60,032 nt of DNA from Nitrospirota bacterium (lineage in GTDB: Bacteria > Nitrospirota > Thermodesulfovibrionia > Thermodesulfovibrionales > UBA9159), in NCBI GenBank assembly GCA_023475105.1, contig JAMCWJ010000095.1, positions 1-60,032 on the forward strand, written 5' to 3'. A program made the position numbers and the translations under genes. Of the stretch, positions 15,827 to 24,900 are shown one piece after another. The notes beneath the pieces are model-generated. The model had not been told where the DNA came from and ran no database searches. It saw only the letters and a program-made list of their open reading frames with translations. Numbering within the stretch: the first letter of the stretch is position 1; every line of letters starts with the position of its first letter.

Positions 15827-15861
15827 AGGCTGGAGAAGGAATTCTCCAGCCTCTTTTTTTT
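15827..15861 (+). terminator. Intrinsic terminator after the micro-protein
   Basis: An 11-base stem (AGGCTGGAGAA / TTCTCCAGCCT) with a 4-base loop is followed by CTTTTTTTTT. It acts on the plus strand only. Confidence 0.92.
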
Positions 15862-15943
15862 ATTTGCGGTCTTCCCTAGATATGAAAACCGATTTTCAGA
15901 AAAAATTCAAGCTAAATTTGTAACCCCTTGAAATAAAGGACTT

Positions 15944-16828
15944 TTATAGGTGAAGCTGTGTCTGGGTCTGGTGCTGTTCGGCCTCGGACACTATCTCCCA
16001 GCACTCGGGACACGAGATTATCTTCCTGATGAAATTCCGGTGCGTGGAGTGTCCGGCCTTGTCGGCAAGAATATGTCCATATATCGGGAAACCGATGAGG
16101 GAGAAGTCGCCGATAGAATCCAGTATCTTGTGCCTCACAAACTCGTCCTTAAACCGGAGACCAGAGGAGTTGAGTATCCCCTCGTCACTCAGAATAATTG
16201 CGTTACTGGGGGAACCGCCCTTTGCAAAGCCGTTTGCCATCATATACTGTACGTCTTTGAGAAATCCGAAGGTCCTTGCCGGGGCGACCTCTTTGATAAA
16301 GGTCTCTTCGTTCAACTCTATGCTGAGACTCTGTTCGCCGAGGAGATGGTGATTGAAATGGATCCGGTACGTGATTCTCCTTCCCGCATAGGGGAAAATG
16401 GCTATTTGCGCGTGGCCGTCTTCCATAACGACGGGCTTGGTTATCCTCATATAAGGCATTTTCTTGCCCTGTTTTGCGATCCCGCCCTTCAGTATAATAC
16501 TCACAAGTTCGGTCGAACTTCCATCCAGTATCGGGATTTCCGGGCCGTCGACCTCAATGATCAGATTATCTATCCCTATCCCCGCCAAGGCAGCGAGGAT
16601 ATGCTCTACGGTCTTTATTTTCACCGTCCCGTTGCCGAGCGTGGTCGCGAAGGCGGTATCTGTGACCGCTCCTATATAGGACCGTATCACAGCCGTTCTG
16701 TCGACCCTGTTGAAGATGATGCCGGAGTCCCGAGGGGCAGGCTTAAGCGTAACTGTAGCATATCTGCCCGTGTGCAGGCCGATTCCGCTGAAACTGACTT
16801 CCTGTCTTAAAGTTCTCTGTAAACGCAT
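15944..16828 (-). CDS. lpxC: UDP-3-O-acyl-N-acetylglucosamine deacetylase
   Basis: 294 residues, complete LpxC: it catalyses the committed zinc-dependent step of lipid A synthesis. Landmarks are FSGIGLHTGR near the N-terminus, TVEHILAALAGIGIDN (zinc His), DGSSTELV, RFKDEFVRHKILDSIGD (zinc His and Asp) and GHSTHRNFIRK. It proves a Gram-negative LPS-type envelope. A probable ncRNA with terminator lies upstream on the same strand, ending about 35 bases before the ATG. Confidence 0.96.
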   Translation of the reverse strand: MRLQRTLRQEVSFSGIGLHTGRYATVTLKPAPRDSGIIFNRVDRTAVIRSYIGAVTDTAFATTLGNGTVKIKTVEHILAALAGIGIDNLIIEVDGPEIPILDGSSTELVSIILKGGIAKQGKKMPYMRITKPVVMEDGHAQIAIFPYAGRRITYRIHFNHHLLGEQSLSIELNEETFIKEVAPARTFGFLKDVQYMMANGFAKGGSPSNAIILSDEGILNSSGLRFKDEFVRHKILDSIGDFSLIGFPIYGHILADKAGHSTHRNFIRKIISCPECWEIVSEAEQHQTQTQLHL

Positions 16829-16861
16829 AAAACTACGGGTTTAGTCTGCAAAGAAGATGCC

Positions 16862-17112
16862 AAAAAAAAACCTTCCAAACAAAGGAGTTTCAATTTCGAA
16901 GGTGTTGTTTATATTCTTCAAGTGTCTAAATATTGCAACACCCGCAACCGAACCTGTGAAGCAGGAACGGGGGTGAGCCGGACTCCCGTCCAATTCACGG
17001 CTCCGCAATCCGGGTGCGGCACCTGATTGAGGACCTTCGTTCTTTTCGGAGCTCTCTGAAGCTCCTGGTCCGCTTCCGAAGGATCATTCACCTTTCTGGA
17101 CTTTTACGGACC
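16862..17112 (-). ncRNA. Candidate structured non-coding RNA upstream of lpxC
   Basis: On the minus strand a TATAAT box (17117-17122) precedes about 245 bases with no coding frame but many self-complementary segments: GGTCCG/CGGACC closing a 5' domain, GGAGCT/AGCTCC, CCGCA/TGCGG, GAGCC-GGAC/GTCC-GGCTC, CCTG/CAGG and GGTGTTG/CAACACC. A hairpin (CCTTC/GAAGG) then runs into TTTTTTTTT at 16862-16871. Promoter, hairpins and terminator together argue for a small RNA. The CCTTCGGAAGCGGACC stretch recalls 6S RNA, but the multi-hairpin layout does not, so I leave it unclassified. A 5' leader of lpxC is an alternative. Confidence 0.5.
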
Positions 17113-17116
17113 CCGT

Positions 17117-17122
17117 ATTATA
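17117..17122 (-). promoter_or_regulatory. -10 box for the ncRNA/lpxC transcript
   Basis: A perfect TATAAT on the minus strand, about six bases before the proposed RNA 5' end. No good -35 is seen at 16-18 bases. Confidence 0.5.
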
Positions 17123-17219
17123 ACATTAGTAAAGCAGAAAACCGGCGTGCAGAAGACACGCTGAAGGCCGGATGGGGCTGTTCTCTGAACCGGCGCTGCA
17201 ACGAAGCGGGGGAAAGTAT

Positions 17220-18005
17220 ATGGCGAAGATAGGGGTTATTGCGGGAAGCGGCTTCTATGAGATGGAAGGAATTGCCGTGAGGGAGCTGAAGAAGCTCTCG
17301 ACCCCTTACGGGGAGCCGTCCGACATTTACAGAATCGGTGAACTGGCAGGGGTGGAGGTCGCATTTCTCTCGCGTCATGGGACCCCCCATCAGATACCTC
17401 CTCACAGAATAAACTACCGCGCAAACATCTGGGGATTCAGAGAGCTGGGGGTAGAACGGATACTTTCGGTGAACGCCGTAGGCGGGATACGCAAAGGCCT
17501 GAGTCCGGGGGAATTGCTGCTTCCGGATCAGGTCATCGACATGACTCACGGCCGGGCATCGACCTTTTATGAAGGAAACGAAGTTGTTCATATCGATTTC
17601 ACGATGCCCTTTTGCGATGAACTGAGGAGGGCGCTGATCACGGCGGGCAGGAAATCCGGTTTACGCGTGAAGAAAACCGGTACCTACCTATGCGTGAATG
17701 GCCCGAGACTCGAGAGCAAGGCCGAGATTCGGTACTTTTCGCAGATAGGGGGGGATATCGTCGGAATGACAGTGATGCCCGAGGCCTGTCTGGCGAGGGA
17801 ACTTGAACTCTGCTTTGCCGGTATTGGCCTCGTAACGAATCCTGCGGCGGGGATATCGGCAAAAAGACTTACCACGACTGAAGTGCTCGAGACGATGAAG
17901 AACTCCCTGGAGCGAATCCGGGACCTGATGGCAGAGACGGTGCAGATCCTGCCTGAAAAGAGGTCCTGCGATTGTCAGGGCGCATTGGGCGAAGCCAGGA
18001 TGTAA
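17220..18005 (+). CDS. S-methyl-5'-thioinosine/thioadenosine phosphorylase family
   Basis: 261 residues of the PNP/MTAP family. Landmarks are GSGFYEMEG, SRHGTPHQIPPHRINYRANIW, VNAVGGIRKG, GPRLESKAEI and IVGMTVMPEA. The base-recognition region reads TNPAAGISA, as in bacterial methylthioinosine phosphorylases, rather than the aspartate-containing loop of true MTA phosphorylases. It cleaves the purine from a methylthioribosyl nucleoside in methionine-salvage or polyamine by-product disposal. The start is the ATG at 17220 after GGGGG; an earlier ATG at 17172 is less likely. Confidence 0.85.
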   Translation: MAKIGVIAGSGFYEMEGIAVRELKKLSTPYGEPSDIYRIGELAGVEVAFLSRHGTPHQIPPHRINYRANIWGFRELGVERILSVNAVGGIRKGLSPGELLLPDQVIDMTHGRASTFYEGNEVVHIDFTMPFCDELRRALITAGRKSGLRVKKTGTYLCVNGPRLESKAEIRYFSQIGGDIVGMTVMPEACLARELELCFAGIGLVTNPAAGISAKRLTTTEVLETMKNSLERIRDLMAETVQILPEKRSCDCQGALGEARM

Positions 18006-18032
18006 ACGAAGACCGTGCCGCAGGTCCCTTCT

Positions 18033-18779
18033 TCAGACAAGTTCCCTCATTCCGATCGCGTTCGGTGAAAGACGCCGATACCCGCGGTCCTGCGCCAGCA
18101 CGTCAAGGGGCATACTTATGAGGTCGATCAATTCGGGGGTATAATCCATGAGGAGATTGTCATCCGCTGTTTTTACATACGTTCTGCAGCCGTTGCAAAG
18201 ATCTATCCTCATGCCTTTCTCGTCTTCGATCTCGATGATATCGAGTTTCCCCGTGTCGCTGTTCCCGCAATGGGGACAGCCTATCCTCTTCCATTTCCCC
18301 CGGCTTCCGCACCAGGAGCAAGAAAGTGTCCTGCCCTCGTTCTGTTTCAGGAAAGAAAGGGAAGGACTTGAATCACAGACAGGACATCTCCCTCGTTCCC
18401 ATGGCCGGGATCTCAGAGGAGACGAAGTTCCGAGCCGGACGAAATAAGGCCTGCTGACAAGAAAAAGAATCTCCCTTAGCTCGTCTTCGTGATAGGGGAG
18501 CGAGAAGGCAGGCGTCTCATTCAAGGGAAGCCTCCTGAAATCCACCCTGCCGAGTTTTACCTCCTCCCGTAAGGGCGCCAGCATCTCCCCGGGCAGATCA
18601 AAGACCGAGGAGAAGGCATCGAAAACCGCAGCTACAGAGTCTGCAGGATATGCGACGTCGCCGGCGGAAAGAGAAATGCTTTCCCGGGACATGAGTTCAT
18701 CAAATTCCAGGACCTTTCTGTACACTTCAAGGGTATCCCTCAGGTGGGGCCTCCCCTTTTCGATCTCATCAAGAGGCAT
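18033..18779 (-). CDS. fdhE: FdhE, formate dehydrogenase accessory protein
   Basis: 248 residues with four CxxC motifs in the C-terminal half (CPVC, CSWC, CPHC, CNGC) that form the rubredoxin-like iron sites of FdhE. FdhE acts in the cytoplasm on the catalytic subunit before Tat export. It is the last gene of the fdh region, 5 bases after the peroxidase gene. The start is the ATG at 18779; the GTG immediately before it is possible. Confidence 0.9.
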   Translation of the reverse strand: MPLDEIEKGRPHLRDTLEVYRKVLEFDELMSRESISLSAGDVAYPADSVAAVFDAFSSVFDLPGEMLAPLREEVKLGRVDFRRLPLNETPAFSLPYHEDELREILFLVSRPYFVRLGTSSPLRSRPWERGRCPVCDSSPSLSFLKQNEGRTLSCSWCGSRGKWKRIGCPHCGNSDTGKLDIIEIEDEKGMRIDLCNGCRTYVKTADDNLLMDYTPELIDLISMPLDVLAQDRGYRRLSPNAIGMRELV

Positions 18780-18784
18780 CACGA

Positions 18785-19864
18785 TTAAGGTAACTCCGGG
18801 TAACGAATGGTTATCGCCTTGCCGATCAAGGCCTCGGAAAGGAAGGCCTTCAGCTGCGCCTTCTCCTCGGCATTCAGGCCCAAAGGCTTCAATGCCTTGT
18901 TTCCCCTGCCCCCTCCTTCGTTGAAGAACTCTATTACTTCGTCGAGCGTTTTTAACACACCGTTATGCATGTAAGGTGCGGTCTTCGAGATCTCTCTTAA
19001 CGTGGGCGTCCTGAACGCTTTCCAGTCCGCCTTCCGCTTCGTGATGAGATACCTGCCGGGATCCTCTTTCAGATTCTTGAAATCCCTGTAATGATAGACC
19101 TTCGCAACAAATCTCATTGTGGCGGTCACCCTGGGGTCGTTCAGCAGCACAGGATTTTCAGGGACATTCAGGGCATAAAACTTGTCGTCGGAAAGGTTCA
19201 CCCCGTAGTGGCAATCCGCGCACTTCCCTTTTCCCTGAAAAAGCAGAAGTCCCTTTCTCGCCTCTTCGGATAGTGCGTGCTTGTCGCCCTTCAGATACCT
19301 GTCGAGCGGAGAATTGAGGGAAACAAGGGTCCTTTCGAAGGCCGCCAGGGCCATGGCGATCCTCTCTCTCGTCACGTCACCGCCGAAGACTTTTCTGAAT
19401 GACTCGGTGTATTCAGGGACGATGCGGACCTGTTCTTCCAGGTAATCGAGGTTCTTATTCATCTCGAACGCCGACATTATGGGGAAGAGGGCCTGTTCTT
19501 CAAGGGTCTTTGCACGGCCGTCATGAAAGAGATACCGGTAAAAAGCTGCATTGATAAGGGTGGGAGAGTTCCGCCAGTTCTTCGTTGTCGGATAACTGAG
19601 GGATATGTCGAGACCGTCCGCAAAGGCCTGTTCGGGGTTATGACAGGTGGCGCAGCTCATCGTTCCATCCCCGGAGAGACGCCGATCAAAGAAGAGCTTC
19701 CCTCCGAGATCGATCTTTTCCGGTGTCTGCGCATTATCTTTCGGGACAGGCACCGCCCCGACAGGTTCGAGCTTACCGGCGTAGGCCGCGACAGCGAACG
19801 CAAACAGGAAGGCGATTAAAGAAAGCACGGCACATCGCACAAAAGGACGATTACTTTTTCGCAT
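18785..19864 (-). CDS. Di-haem cytochrome c peroxidase / MauG family
   Basis: 359 residues: signal peptide (hydrophobic residues 10-29), low-potential haem CATCH (about residue 71) and high-potential haem CADCH (about 216). Family segments are LGGKLFFDRRLSGDGTMSCATCHNPEQAF and, near the end, TPTLREISKTAPYMHNG. It probably detoxifies H2O2 in the periplasm with electrons from a c-type cytochrome. It overlaps the upstream DsbA-like selenoprotein gene by 14 bases, implying co-expression. Confidence 0.93.
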   Translation of the reverse strand: MRKSNRPFVRCAVLSLIAFLFAFAVAAYAGKLEPVGAVPVPKDNAQTPEKIDLGGKLFFDRRLSGDGTMSCATCHNPEQAFADGLDISLSYPTTKNWRNSPTLINAAFYRYLFHDGRAKTLEEQALFPIMSAFEMNKNLDYLEEQVRIVPEYTESFRKVFGGDVTRERIAMALAAFERTLVSLNSPLDRYLKGDKHALSEEARKGLLLFQGKGKCADCHYGVNLSDDKFYALNVPENPVLLNDPRVTATMRFVAKVYHYRDFKNLKEDPGRYLITKRKADWKAFRTPTLREISKTAPYMHNGVLKTLDEVIEFFNEGGGRGNKALKPLGLNAEEKAQLKAFLSEALIGKAITIRYPELP

Positions 19865-20438
19865 GCTTCAACTCCTCGTCGATGATTTTTTTGAAATAGT
19901 CGTACGGCCTGTTTCCGATCACCTTTATCCCGTTTATGAAAAAAGTCGGCGTGTTATATAAATCGAGCGAGACAGCGAGTTTCTTGTCTCTTTCTATGGC
20001 CGCCGAATGCCTCATCGTGTCAAGAGACTCGGTGAACTTCTTCACGTCGAGACCGATTTCCCGGGCATACTGTATCAGGCTGTTCCGATCAAGGTGGGGA
20101 GATTTCTTAAGAAGGACATCGTGCATCTCCCAGTACTTGCCCTGGTCCCGCGCCGCCAGGGATGCCTCGGCCGCGATATGCGAGTAATCGCGGTATTTAT
20201 AGGGATAGTTCTTGATCACCAGGCGAATCTTCCCCCTGTAGTTCTGCATGATTCTCTGGACGGTCGGACCGACCCCGACGCAGTGAGGTCACTGGAAATC
20301 AAGAAACTCGATTATGGTGACCGGCGTGTCTGCGGGGCCCAGCGACGGAGAGTCATCAAGGGGGACGGTATATCGCTTCTCGTCGGCATAAGCACAGACG
20401 GCAGCGAAAAGAACCATAATGAATAACAGTTTTCTCAA
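19851..20438 (-). CDS. DsbA-like thioredoxin-fold selenoprotein (U-P-H-C), in-frame TGA
   Basis: 195 residues if the TGA at 20289-20291 is read as selenocysteine. The sequence reads EFLDFQ-U-PHCVGVGPTV, where DsbA/DsbG relatives have FxDFQCPHC, so TGA sits exactly on the first active-site Cys. Upstream is a signal peptide from a TTG start at 20438 (AGAGAGG seven bases before; RKLLFIMVLFAAVCAYA). Downstream is the full fold, ending with NTPTFFINGIKVIG (cis-Pro loop) and a C-terminal helix. A hairpin just downstream of the TGA could be the bacterial SECIS. The window's formate dehydrogenase also uses TGA for Sec. The protein is probably a periplasmic thiol-disulfide or peroxide-reducing enzyme. 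Confidence 0.82.
20262..20274 (-). promoter_or_regulatory. Candidate SECIS hairpin for the DsbA-like selenoprotein
   Basis: A perfect short hairpin, GGTCG-GAC-CGACC, begins 14 bases after the TGA on the coding (minus) strand, within the usual bacterial SECIS distance. The GC-rich flanks could lengthen the stem. The fold was judged by eye. Confidence 0.45.
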
Positions 20439-20537
20439 CGGAAATCCTCTCTGACAGGTCATAGAAACGGGGAAAGGGCCTGTCATCCTTTATGGGATTT
20501 CTGCGGCACAATGCAAGAGCTGCAATAATTCCTTGAA

Positions 20538-20567
20538 GGGCGGGACGACGTTTCCGCTGTCCCGCCC
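20538..20567 (-). terminator. GC-rich hairpin after fdhC
   Basis: A 9-base stem, GGGCGGGAC / GTCCCGCCC, with a 12-base loop lies 15 bases downstream of the fdhC stop. There is no T-run, so it may be a processing or 3'-end-stabilising stem rather than a full terminator. Confidence 0.45.
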
Positions 20568-20581
20568 CGTCTCAACAAGAG

Positions 20582-21190
20582 CTAAAAGCCCATCCTCTGG
20601 ACCCACTTTGCATGCCGTTTCTTGGCCCAGGAAAGGGGGACCGTGCCGTACACCATAATCCTGAAGGTCCCGGGATTCGCAAGTGTTGCAAGATAGATAT
20701 GAGCAGGGATTGCGATGACCATCAAGTCGAAGCTTATATTGTGCAGCAAGTGTGAAAGGAGGATCCCGCTCTTTGCCCAGGGCCGCAGCCATATCACGAT
20801 ACCGGAGGCAGAAATCACGACGCCGGCGGCAAGGACGACGAGATAGTAAAGCTTCTGGCCTGCATTGAGTTCGTCCTGCGGCGGCACAGCTGCCCTTTTT
20901 GAGAAGTAACCGCCCGCTTTACCGAACCACGCGGCGTCGTCGGAGGTGAAGTGCAGGGATACGGGGAGATAGTGGAATATGGTCAAGAACAAAGAGACCG
21001 CGAAGACCACTCCCGCCCAGTTATGCACCGCCCTCATTTGATTGAATCCGCCGAAGACCGAACCTACCCCTTCCAGGTGGAAGAGAAAAGCGTATCCGCT
21101 CACCGCGAGCACGAAAAAGCTTACCGCCAGAGCCCAATGATTCACTATCTCAAAAGAACTTGCCTTTCTCACCATAGCGTTATTACTCAT
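20582..21190 (-). CDS. fdhC: Formate dehydrogenase cytochrome b subunit
   Basis: 202 residues with four hydrophobic helices in the FdnI/FdoI pattern. Haem-ligand histidines are in IVNHWALA, AVHNWAGVVFAVS, LLHNISFDLMV and AIPAHIYLA. It hands electrons from the periplasmic FdhAB to menaquinone. It overlaps fdhB by 8 bases. Confidence 0.9.
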   Translation of the reverse strand: MSNNAMVRKASSFEIVNHWALAVSFFVLAVSGYAFLFHLEGVGSVFGGFNQMRAVHNWAGVVFAVSLFLTIFHYLPVSLHFTSDDAAWFGKAGGYFSKRAAVPPQDELNAGQKLYYLVVLAAGVVISASGIVIWLRPWAKSGILLSHLLHNISFDLMVIAIPAHIYLATLANPGTFRIMVYGTVPLSWAKKRHAKWVQRMGF

Positions 21191-21950
21191 CTTTCTTCAC
21201 CTCCTCGTCCTTTTTGGGGCCGAAGGCAACATAGTGAATGAGAGACGCAGCTACCACACCACCGAGACCGATATAGGAAAGCGGTTTCAGTACCTTGTGC
21301 CAGAAGACCACGCTTTCCGGGATGCCGGGCTTTTCGGCGTATCCGTAAATCTTCGGCGCGTCCCTGAAGGCATAGATCGCCCCCAGTCCCTCAAGGTCCA
21401 TCTCTCCGTATACCTTTTGATATCCCGCCTTCTTCGCCATTTCTACCAGGGCATCCCTCTCGCCATAGCGTATCGCGCCTGTCGGGCAGGTCTTTGCGCA
21501 GGCAGGCAACAGGCCGTATGCAATTCTGTCGAAGCAAAGATGACACTTTGCTATCTTGCCCTTTTCGTCGTATCGCGGGACGTCGAAGGGGCAGCCTTCG
21601 ACACAGAGTTTGCAGCCGATGCACTTATCTTTGTCGAACGCCACCGCCCCTTCCTTCGTTCTGTAAAGCGCGCCCGGGGCGGGACAGATCTTCATACATC
21701 CGGCGTCTCCGCAGTGCATGCACCTCTGGTTGACGAACAGCCATCGCACGCTCGTCTCCGAAGGCATTTCGACATACCGTATCCTGTTATAGAGCTGAGG
21801 TGTCAGGTCGGGAGGGTTCTCGACAGTCCCTCTGTTTACCGTTTTCGTGCCGGGAAGCTGGTTCCATGCCTTGCAAGCGGTCTGGCAGCCCCTGCACCCT
21901 ATGCACAATTCCGGGGAAATAAGCAAAGCCTTTCTGTTTGTTGTTGTCAT
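21183..21950 (-). CDS. fdhB: Formate dehydrogenase iron-sulfur subunit
   Basis: 255 residues, FdnH/HybA-like, with four [4Fe-4S] motifs: CIGCRGCQTACK, CMHCGDAGCMKICP, CIGCKLCVEGCP and CHLCFDRIAYGLLPACAKTCP. A C-terminal membrane helix (about 222-243) precedes a charged tail. It relays electrons from FdhA to the cytochrome b. The start lies 10 bases after the fdhA stop. Confidence 0.94.
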   Translation of the reverse strand: MTTTNRKALLISPELCIGCRGCQTACKAWNQLPGTKTVNRGTVENPPDLTPQLYNRIRYVEMPSETSVRWLFVNQRCMHCGDAGCMKICPAPGALYRTKEGAVAFDKDKCIGCKLCVEGCPFDVPRYDEKGKIAKCHLCFDRIAYGLLPACAKTCPTGAIRYGERDALVEMAKKAGYQKVYGEMDLEGLGAIYAFRDAPKIYGYAEKPGIPESVVFWHKVLKPLSYIGLGGVVAASLIHYVAFGPKKDEEVKKDE

Positions 21951-21960
21951 GGCGTACCCC

Positions 21961-24900
21961 CTATGCCTTCTCTACGTTGACCATAAAGGCCTTTGATTCC
22001 GGTATCATTGTGTTCGCGTCGCCGATGGTGGGAGTGAGAAGATTGGCGCTTTCCCCACCGCTGCCGTCCTCGGGGTACTGCCACCCGAAGCACCACGGCA
22101 TTCCGACCTGGTGGACCGTCGAGCCTGCAACTTTGAAAGGTTTGAATCTGTCCGTAACAATGGCTACGGCCCAGAGCTTGCCCCGTCCTGAGGATACAGT
22201 GACCTTATCACCGTCTCTAATCCCTTTTTCCTTTGCAAGTTCTTCGCTCATTTCGACAAACATCTGCGGCTGCATCTCAAGCTGCCATGGCTGGTGTCTT
22301 GTCAAAACCCCTGTCTGCCAGTGTTCCGAGACGCGATACGTAGTTGCGACATAGGGGAACCGTACGTCGCACGAGAAGTAGATATCCTCAGGAACCCCGC
22401 TCGCTTTGTCATAGAAGAGCTTGATCGTGGGGTTTATTCTCTGCTTCGACATCAGGTTTTCCTCGAGAGGGCATTCAAGGGCCTCGTAATGCTCAGGGAA
22501 CGGACCGTCCGCAAGACCCGGCCCGAATATGGCTCCCATTCCAGTGGCCATCATGATGAAGGGATACTTGCCCCCTTCCATCGCCAAGGGAGGAGCAGGC
22601 CCATCCGGTACATCTCCTTCCCATACACCCGGCTTCTTGGTATTCGGATCCTCTTTTGCGGCATTCCATTTTATCACTGCTCTCTTGGGATCCCAGGGCC
22701 TGCCCTGGGGGTCAACGGAAGCGCGATTATAGATAATTCTTCGGTTCACCGGCCAGGCCCATGCCCATCCCGAGAAGAATCCGAGTCCTGTTGGGTCGTC
22801 CTTGCCTCTTCTCGCCATCATGTTGATGACCTTGCCGTCTTTCTGGGTGTAGCTGCCGCTGAATATCCAGTTTCCGCAGGAGGTTGTGCCGTCTGCCTGC
22901 AGCGTGACAAAGTTCGTGCAGAGTACCCCCTTCTTCCCCAACTGCTTCGGCGGTGTCGCCTTCTTGTCAATTATGTCTTCAAGATAATAGCCGTTTATCT
23001 CTCTCGCCACGAGAGAGATGTCGACGTGCTTGATTTTTCCGTCAGGTCCTTTCTCACCGTAGTCCCATGTAAGGTTCACTACGGGCGCGGGGAACTTGCC
23101 GCCCTGTTTTTGGTAGAGTTTCTTGACTCTGAAATAGAGCTCATTCATTATCTCGGAATCAGGCATCGATTGTCCGACGGGCTCTATTGCTTTATATCTC
23201 CATTGAGCAAGGCGGCTTGAATTCGTTATGCTCCCTTCCTTCTCGACCGAAGAAGCGGCGGGGAGAAAAAATACTTCTGTCTGTATCTCCGCGGGCTTCA
23301 TATCCGGTCCTTTCCAGAAGGACGCGGTTTCATTGTCGAACAGATTAATGTTGACCATCCATTTCAGCTTCGCCAATGCCTTTCTCGTCTTGTTTGCATT
23401 TGCGCCCGAACATGCAGGGTTTTGTCCCCAGGCGAAAAAGCCTTCAAACTTCCCTTTGAACATCTGGTCGAAGAGCACAAGCCAGGAGCCGTTCATTCCC
23501 TCATCCAGCTTTGGAAGCCAGGCATACCCAAAGTCATTATCCTTCGTAGCTGCCTTTCCGTAAATGGCTTTAAGATAGCTCGTGATATACTTCGGCCTGT
23601 TTCCCCACCAGTTCACGCTCTTGGGGTCCTTTGTCTTCGGTGTAAATTTGTCGATATAGGTCTTCAGGTCTACGATAGAGGCGGAGGGCACGGGGTTATA
23701 ACCCGGCAGTATATTGAAGAGGAGTCCATGGTCCGTGCTTCCCTGCACGTTCGATTCGCCCCTCAGTGCGTTTATTCCTCCTCCCGCTATGCCTATGTTG
23801 CCGAGGAGAAGCTGGACAATACACATTGCCCTGATGTTCTGGGTCCCGATTGTGTGTTGCGTCCAGCCCATCGCATAGAGTTCCGTACCCGCCTTGTCGG
23901 GCTTACCGGTAGAGGCATAGAGTTTGTAGACCTCTTCGAGCTTTTCTTTCGGAGTACCCGTGATACTCGATACCTTGTCAAGAGTGTAGCGAGAATAGTG
24001 TTTCTTCAGGAGCTGGAACACACAACTGGGGTTTCTAAGCGAAGGGTCTTTCTTCGGTATTCCGTTTTCTTCCATCTGAAACGACCACGTCTTCTTGTCA
24101 TACTTCCTCGTCTTTGGATCGTAGCCGGAGAAAAGGCCGTTAAGCTGTCCCGGGCCCTTGAACTCCGGATTCACGAGGAAAGATGAGTTGGTATAATCCA
24201 CGACATACTGTTTGAAATAGAGGTTATTGTCGAGGATATATTTGATCATGCCGCCGAGGAAGGCGATGTCAGTCCCGGAACGCATCGGCGCATAGAGGTC
24301 CGCCTTCGCTGCGGTCCTGGTAAAACGGGGATCCACGACAATCAGTTTCGCGCCCCTCTCTCTCGCCCTCATGACCCATTTCATCGAGATGGGATGGTTT
24401 TCTGCGGGATTCGACCCCATAACGAGGATGACGTCGGCGTTCTTCACATCAACCCAGTGATTTGTCATTGCACCGCGACCGAACGACTCTCCCAGAGCCG
24501 CAACAGTTGCGGAGTGTCATATTCGGGCCTGGTGCTCTATGTAGACAAGCCCCCACGAGCGCAGGAGCTTCTGCAGCATGTAACACTCTTCGTTGTCCAA
24601 GGCGGCGCTTCCCACGTGGGCGATCCCGTCAGTCCGGTTGACCACGAATGCCTTTTCGACGGCCAGTTCCTTTCCGTCGGGCCCCTTTTCTTTCACCTTG
24701 GACTTCGACGTGGTCATGAAAGTCTTGTCGCGAGTCTGTTTCACTTTTTTCGCGACCTCATCCAGCGCCCAGTCCCATTCGACTTCCTTCCACTCCGCGG
24801 CGCCTGCTGCCCGATATCTCGGTTTCGTCAAACGTGTCGGGTTGTTGATGATTTGATAAAGCGACGCGCCTTTCGAACAGAGTGTTCCCTCACTGATGGG

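Noticed and set aside
16862-17112. 6S RNA
   Set aside because: CCTTCGGAAGCGGACC resembles the 6S 5' arm, but the region folds into many short hairpins rather than one long rod with a central bubble. Kept as unclassified.
24517-24519. Stop codon splitting formate dehydrogenase into two genes
   Set aside because: TGA lies at the known Sec position of FDH-N-type enzymes, with intact protein sequence on both sides.
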